The position numbers and the translations under genes are program-made. DNA of 64,000 bases from JAXLXE01 sp046328115 (lineage in GTDB: Bacteria > Chloroflexota > UBA6077 > JACCZL01), in NCBI GenBank assembly GCA_046328115.1, contig JAXLXE010000004.1, positions 62,001 to 126,000 of the forward strand, given 5' to 3'. The notes beneath the pieces were generated by a model that was not told where the DNA came from, did not search any database, and worked only from the letters and a program-made list of their open reading frames with translations. This document shows, one piece after another, positions 61,160 to 64,000 of the stretch (position 1 is the first letter of the stretch; each line of letters starts with the position of its first letter).

Positions 61160-61529
61160 ACGAGGAAGCACCCGTGCCGCCAGTGTGTCGCGGCCAGGTA
61201 CGCGCGGCGGATGTCCCCCAGTGCGTCGCGAACCAGCGTCAGGGGACCTCCACCTACCAGGGCATCCGCCCGGGCGAGCTACCAGACCAGCCCTCATGCG
61301 CCGAGCCGTATCAGCCCCTCGTCCGCCCGGTGTAGTCTGTCCGGCGCCTCGTTCGAGGGTCAGTGCCGATGCTCGTGGAGATGCCCCGTCCGCCGCGGCG
61401 GTGGCGTCGCGAGCAGAGGCCCCGAGTCAGTCGGCAGATATCGGCCTCCGGCCAGTGTCAGCCCGCCAGGTCGACCGTCGGACCGAGTGAATCCGGTTGA
61501 CACGAACGCACTGTAGGATCCACTCCACA
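61160..61529 (+). other. Intergenic region before propeller 3
   Basis: 370 bp in which I see no convincing gene; the overlapping open frames are low-complexity Arg/Pro translations. TAGGAT at 61514-61519, 10 bases before ATG 61530, is a possible -10. Confidence 0.4.
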
Positions 61530-62594
61530 ATGCGCTTGCTTTGGCGAACCACGGCGATCGCCGGACCGGCGGCGATTGTGTCGATCGCACTCGCCACGAT
61601 GACGCCGCCGGTGGGCGCGGTGTGTTCCTACCCACCTGGTTGGACTCGGCTTGATTGGACTCCGGGCGCCGATGGCGATAGTGGGCCCTCTGGAAAACGC
61701 TATATCCATGCGATGCGAGAATCGCCAGACGTATTCGGCATCCTGTACAGCGCCGGCTCAAACCTGACTGTCTCAGATGACTGCGGCGCGACGTGGCGGA
61801 TACTGGCTGACGTGTCGCGCGTGCCACCACGGGGTCCGAACGACGGGGAATTGACGGCGCTGGCGGTGTTGCCGGGACCTACGCTTTTGGTGGGTAGGGG
61901 CACCTTGGGTTCAGTCGTCGTCGGGATAGACAGTTCCTGGGTATCACCCACGTATCTGGGACCGCCCGGCCGGTTCGGGGGATCTGGCGAACGGTACCTG
62001 GCTGCTCGTCCTGGGAGTCTGTCCGGGTCGCCAGCCGGCCGGCTGTACGTCCAGACCATGAACGAAAGCTCCACCGGCTACTCATTCGAAGGATTTGGGC
62101 ACAGCGACGACAACGGCCTGACGTGGACCGTCCGGAGGCGAGAGATTCCGCGAATGACCACGGTGGTCGCTGACCCCCGCGCGCGCAACGGGGTATTCAC
62201 CACCCCGGCATCGCGGACGAGTCGTGGCTCGTTCAATACGTCGCTGTACCCTATTCTGCACAGCGATGACGGAGGCCTGACCTGGCGTGAGTGGAGCCGG
62301 ACGGCACGTCTGGTCACGGCGATGGCCGTAGATGCAACGGTGAGCCGAATGATCGTGGCAATCGAATCCGGGGCGCTGCTGGAGACCACCGACCACGGCG
62401 AGACCTGGCGAGAGCTGAACGGTCCGCCCGGCGTGTCCGAGTATCGGGATCTCTCGATCAGTCCGTTTGATCCGAATGTCCTGTTTGCCGTGACGGCGAC
62501 CACGCCTGGTCGCACCGAGGCGTGGGTATTTCGCGGACCGGGCGAAATCAGACCTGGACCGGCGCCCGCACAGGTCCCGGGCATCACCCCATAG
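61530..62594 (+). CDS. Secreted Asp-box (BNR) beta-propeller protein 3
   Basis: A 354 aa protein from ATG 61530 (signal peptide TTAIAGPAAIVSIALATMT; TTG 61497 upstream is less likely). Mature start CSYPPGWTRL. Asp boxes: VSDDCGATWRI, HSDDNGLTWTV, HSDDGGLTWRE and TTDHGETWRE. It shares layout with proteins 1 and 2 but little identity, so the family has been here for some time. Confidence 0.82.
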   Translation: MRLLWRTTAIAGPAAIVSIALATMTPPVGAVCSYPPGWTRLDWTPGADGDSGPSGKRYIHAMRESPDVFGILYSAGSNLTVSDDCGATWRILADVSRVPPRGPNDGELTALAVLPGPTLLVGRGTLGSVVVGIDSSWVSPTYLGPPGRFGGSGERYLAARPGSLSGSPAGRLYVQTMNESSTGYSFEGFGHSDDNGLTWTVRRREIPRMTTVVADPRARNGVFTTPASRTSRGSFNTSLYPILHSDDGGLTWREWSRTARLVTAMAVDATVSRMIVAIESGALLETTDHGETWRELNGPPGVSEYRDLSISPFDPNVLFAVTATTPGRTEAWVFRGPGEIRPGPAPAQVPGITP

Positions 62595-62621
62595 GTCAGA
62601 CTGCATCGGAGATCGGGCAGA

Positions 62622-62765
62622 CAGCCAGACACCGTCGCCTCGGACCACCCGCGTCTCCCCTGACCTCCACAAAACCGAGCCACCGAATCCAGACGCGACA
62701 CCAGCGCGACCCACCGGAGCCCCAACCAAGGTCGTCAAGACCACGACCCTCCCAGCCGCCCCACC
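62622..62765. repeat. Dispersed repeat R1, copy d, extended form
   Basis: CAGCCAGACACCGTCGCC, then a diverged core, then ACCGGAGCC and CTCCCAGCCGCCCC, collinear with copy b about 7.4 kb away. Confidence 0.6.
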
Positions 62766-63350
62766 ATCGAATCAGCGGGGGACACATAAGAGCACGCCGT
62801 GCCCCACGCAACAGCTCACCGGTAGCGTGCGCGGCCTGCCGCGCCCTCCTCGCTCCTACGCTCACCTGAGCATGACGGGCCGGTGAATGGGGGGGCGAGC
62901 ACGCTCGATCCCATTGAGATCTGGCAGTCGCAATCGGAGGACATCACCACACAGTAGCAACAATCTGGCCAGACCGAGTCCACGGCGTTGCGTTCGATGG
63001 CGAGACGGGCGCAAGAAGCGCTGCGCTCCTCGACCCCCGACTCGCTCGGATGACGGCCGTGACGAACGCAAACGAAGCGCCGAACGGTCAGGAGGTAACT
63101 GTTCTCCACGTTTGGGCTCAAGCGGCAGAGTCGGGCAACCTCGCAGGTACGTCCGTATTGACGATAGCTTGCCAGGTCGAACCTACAACACAAGATCACT
63201 GAGACACTGGCCAAGCCGCAAGCGCGTCAAAATTGGCGGCTACGCGTCAGGCAGGAACATGACTGAAAACAGAAGCAAAACACGCATCGATGGTTGCCCC
63301 GCCACAAAGACCGTGCTCTGGGACGACCTCCACGCTGCCCTACAAAACCA
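62766..63350. other. Gene-poor gap before propeller 4
   Basis: About 585 bp without a convincing gene. A minus-strand frame (62816-63214) exists but has no SD, signal or family look. TACAAA at 63341-63346 is 4 bases before the next ATG. Confidence 0.4.
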
Positions 63351-64000
63351 ATGAAGCTGCGGCTTGCACTTGCGCTACTGTGCGCCGGGTTGCTCGCTCT
63401 CGCCACAACCACGCACGGTCGCGCGGAACCCGCACCGCATCCTTGCTCGCAGGCGAGCGGGTGGACGAGACTCCCATCAGTGCCAGGAGGTACGGGGCCG
63501 TACTTCCCGCCGTTCCAGCCCATACTCTCGGTCGCGCCAACCTGGAAAGCTCCTGGCGCGTTGTTTGTGGGGGGTGACTTCGACCTCTACCGCACGAACG
63601 ATTGCGGGATGGTCTGGTCCAGAATTCCTGTCAAGTTCTCGGTGGGTGCGAATGTCCTTCGATTCGTTGCGACGGATCAAACGGGCGGACTCTTCGCGGT
63701 TCAGATGAGCGCAGCCGGCACATCCTACTTCAACTGGTCGCCCGACGACGGTAAGACGTGGATTGGGCCCGGAGGTCACTCTCGTTCGGTGGGTCAATTC
63801 GCATACTTTGGTAAGACCTACACCCTCTCCGTCTCAACCGGCGCCTCACCCGTGGCGTACGTCTATGCCGTCCCCGGCAGGAACCTTGCGCTCCCCACAC
63901 TCTGGAGGCTCAACCCAGGCGCGGAGCTGTGGGAGGACCTGGGGATCCAAAATCCAGGGATCGCCGCGGTAGATCCAGTTGACGGCACCATCGTCTACGG
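63351..64000 (+). CDS. Secreted Asp-box (BNR) beta-propeller protein 4, 3' end outside window
   Basis: Open from ATG 63351 to the right edge, at least 216 codons. Signal peptide LALALLCAGLLALATTTHG; mature start PCSQASGWTRL matches the C...GWxxL opening of the other propellers; Asp boxes RTNDCGMVWSR and SPDDGKTWIG. It has no stop within the window, so it is easily missed by ORF calling. Confidence 0.8.
   Translation, partial: MKLRLALALLCAGLLALATTTHGRAEPAPHPCSQASGWTRLPSVPGGTGPYFPPFQPILSVAPTWKAPGALFVGGDFDLYRTNDCGMVWSRIPVKFSVGANVLRFVATDQTGGLFAVQMSAAGTSYFNWSPDDGKTWIGPGGHSRSVGQFAYFGKTYTLSVSTGASPVAYVYAVPGRNLALPTLWRLNPGAELWEDLGIQNPGIAAVDPVDGTIVY

Noticed and set aside
62816..63214. Minus-strand ORF of 132 codons
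   Set aside because: No RBS, signal or family pattern, and irregular codon use compared with neighbours.
1..64000. tRNA, rRNA, CRISPR array, integrase or transposase
   Set aside because: Looked for T-arm-like GGTTCRAAT patterns, evenly spaced repeats and typical enzyme motifs in the gaps; none was convincing.

Overview
The window is GC-rich, almost fully coding DNA from a bacterium. The glutamate (C5) haem route (HemA, HemL), System II cytochrome c maturation (ResB/CcsA), Uma2-type proteins, several probably leaderless genes and a small membrane protein of a type I associate with Chloroflexota all suggest Chloroflexota or a neighbouring phylum. That placement is inference: there is no rRNA or universal marker here except dnaN.

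Bases 1-25500 form one physiological unit. A sensor kinase (running off the left edge) and an OmpR-type regulator are followed by four transcription units: (A) a secreted C39-like peptidase; (B) hemA, resB, ccdA, a PCYCGC protein, a TlpA thioredoxin, ccsA and a seven-haem lipocytochrome; (C) TPR, NHL and two tandem six-haem cytochromes; (D) NHL, a giant seven-haem cytochrome, TPR, a second resB/ccsA pair and hemL. The locus thus encodes the haem branch entry enzymes, thiol redox chemistry, two haem-attachment machines and 26 CxxCH sites. Upstream of each unit lies the same spaced set of half-sites: GTAAC, GTAAC 11 bp on, GTTCAC 20 bp further, GTAAC-like 12 bp further, then a -10-like hexamer about 10 bp after that. 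This looks like a PhoB/OmpR-type activator site and defines a probable regulon of the neighbouring two-component system. The PCYCGC gene carries an in-frame TGA exactly where the family has a Cys (UGIC instead of CGxC), continues in frame with conserved family sequence, and has a hairpin placed as a bacterial SECIS; it is a candidate selenoprotein.

Bases 25500-54600 are mixed housekeeping and catabolic genes: dnaN, an APH-like kinase, a flavin monooxygenase diverging from an orphan molybdenum hydroxylase subunit, a ThDP enzyme, Uma2, Lrp/AsnC, DinB, a D-apionate lactonase-like protein, aldo/keto reductase, sulfatase, glycosyltransferase, PAC2, an N-carbamoyl amidohydrolase with pyrE, two KimA-like transporters, a Ca/H exchanger and a GatC-like/amidase pair. 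Two genes here have conserved N-termini extending upstream of any ATG/GTG/TTG; ACG is a candidate start in both.

Bases 54600-64000 are accessory: dispersed and REP-like repeats, truncated genes (glycoside hydrolase, tail-fibre-like, an inverted C-terminal fragment) and a family of secreted beta-propeller proteins (four Asp-box members, the last running off the right edge, plus one YVTN-type), with signs of gene conversion. No tRNA, rRNA, CRISPR array, integrase or transposase was recognised.
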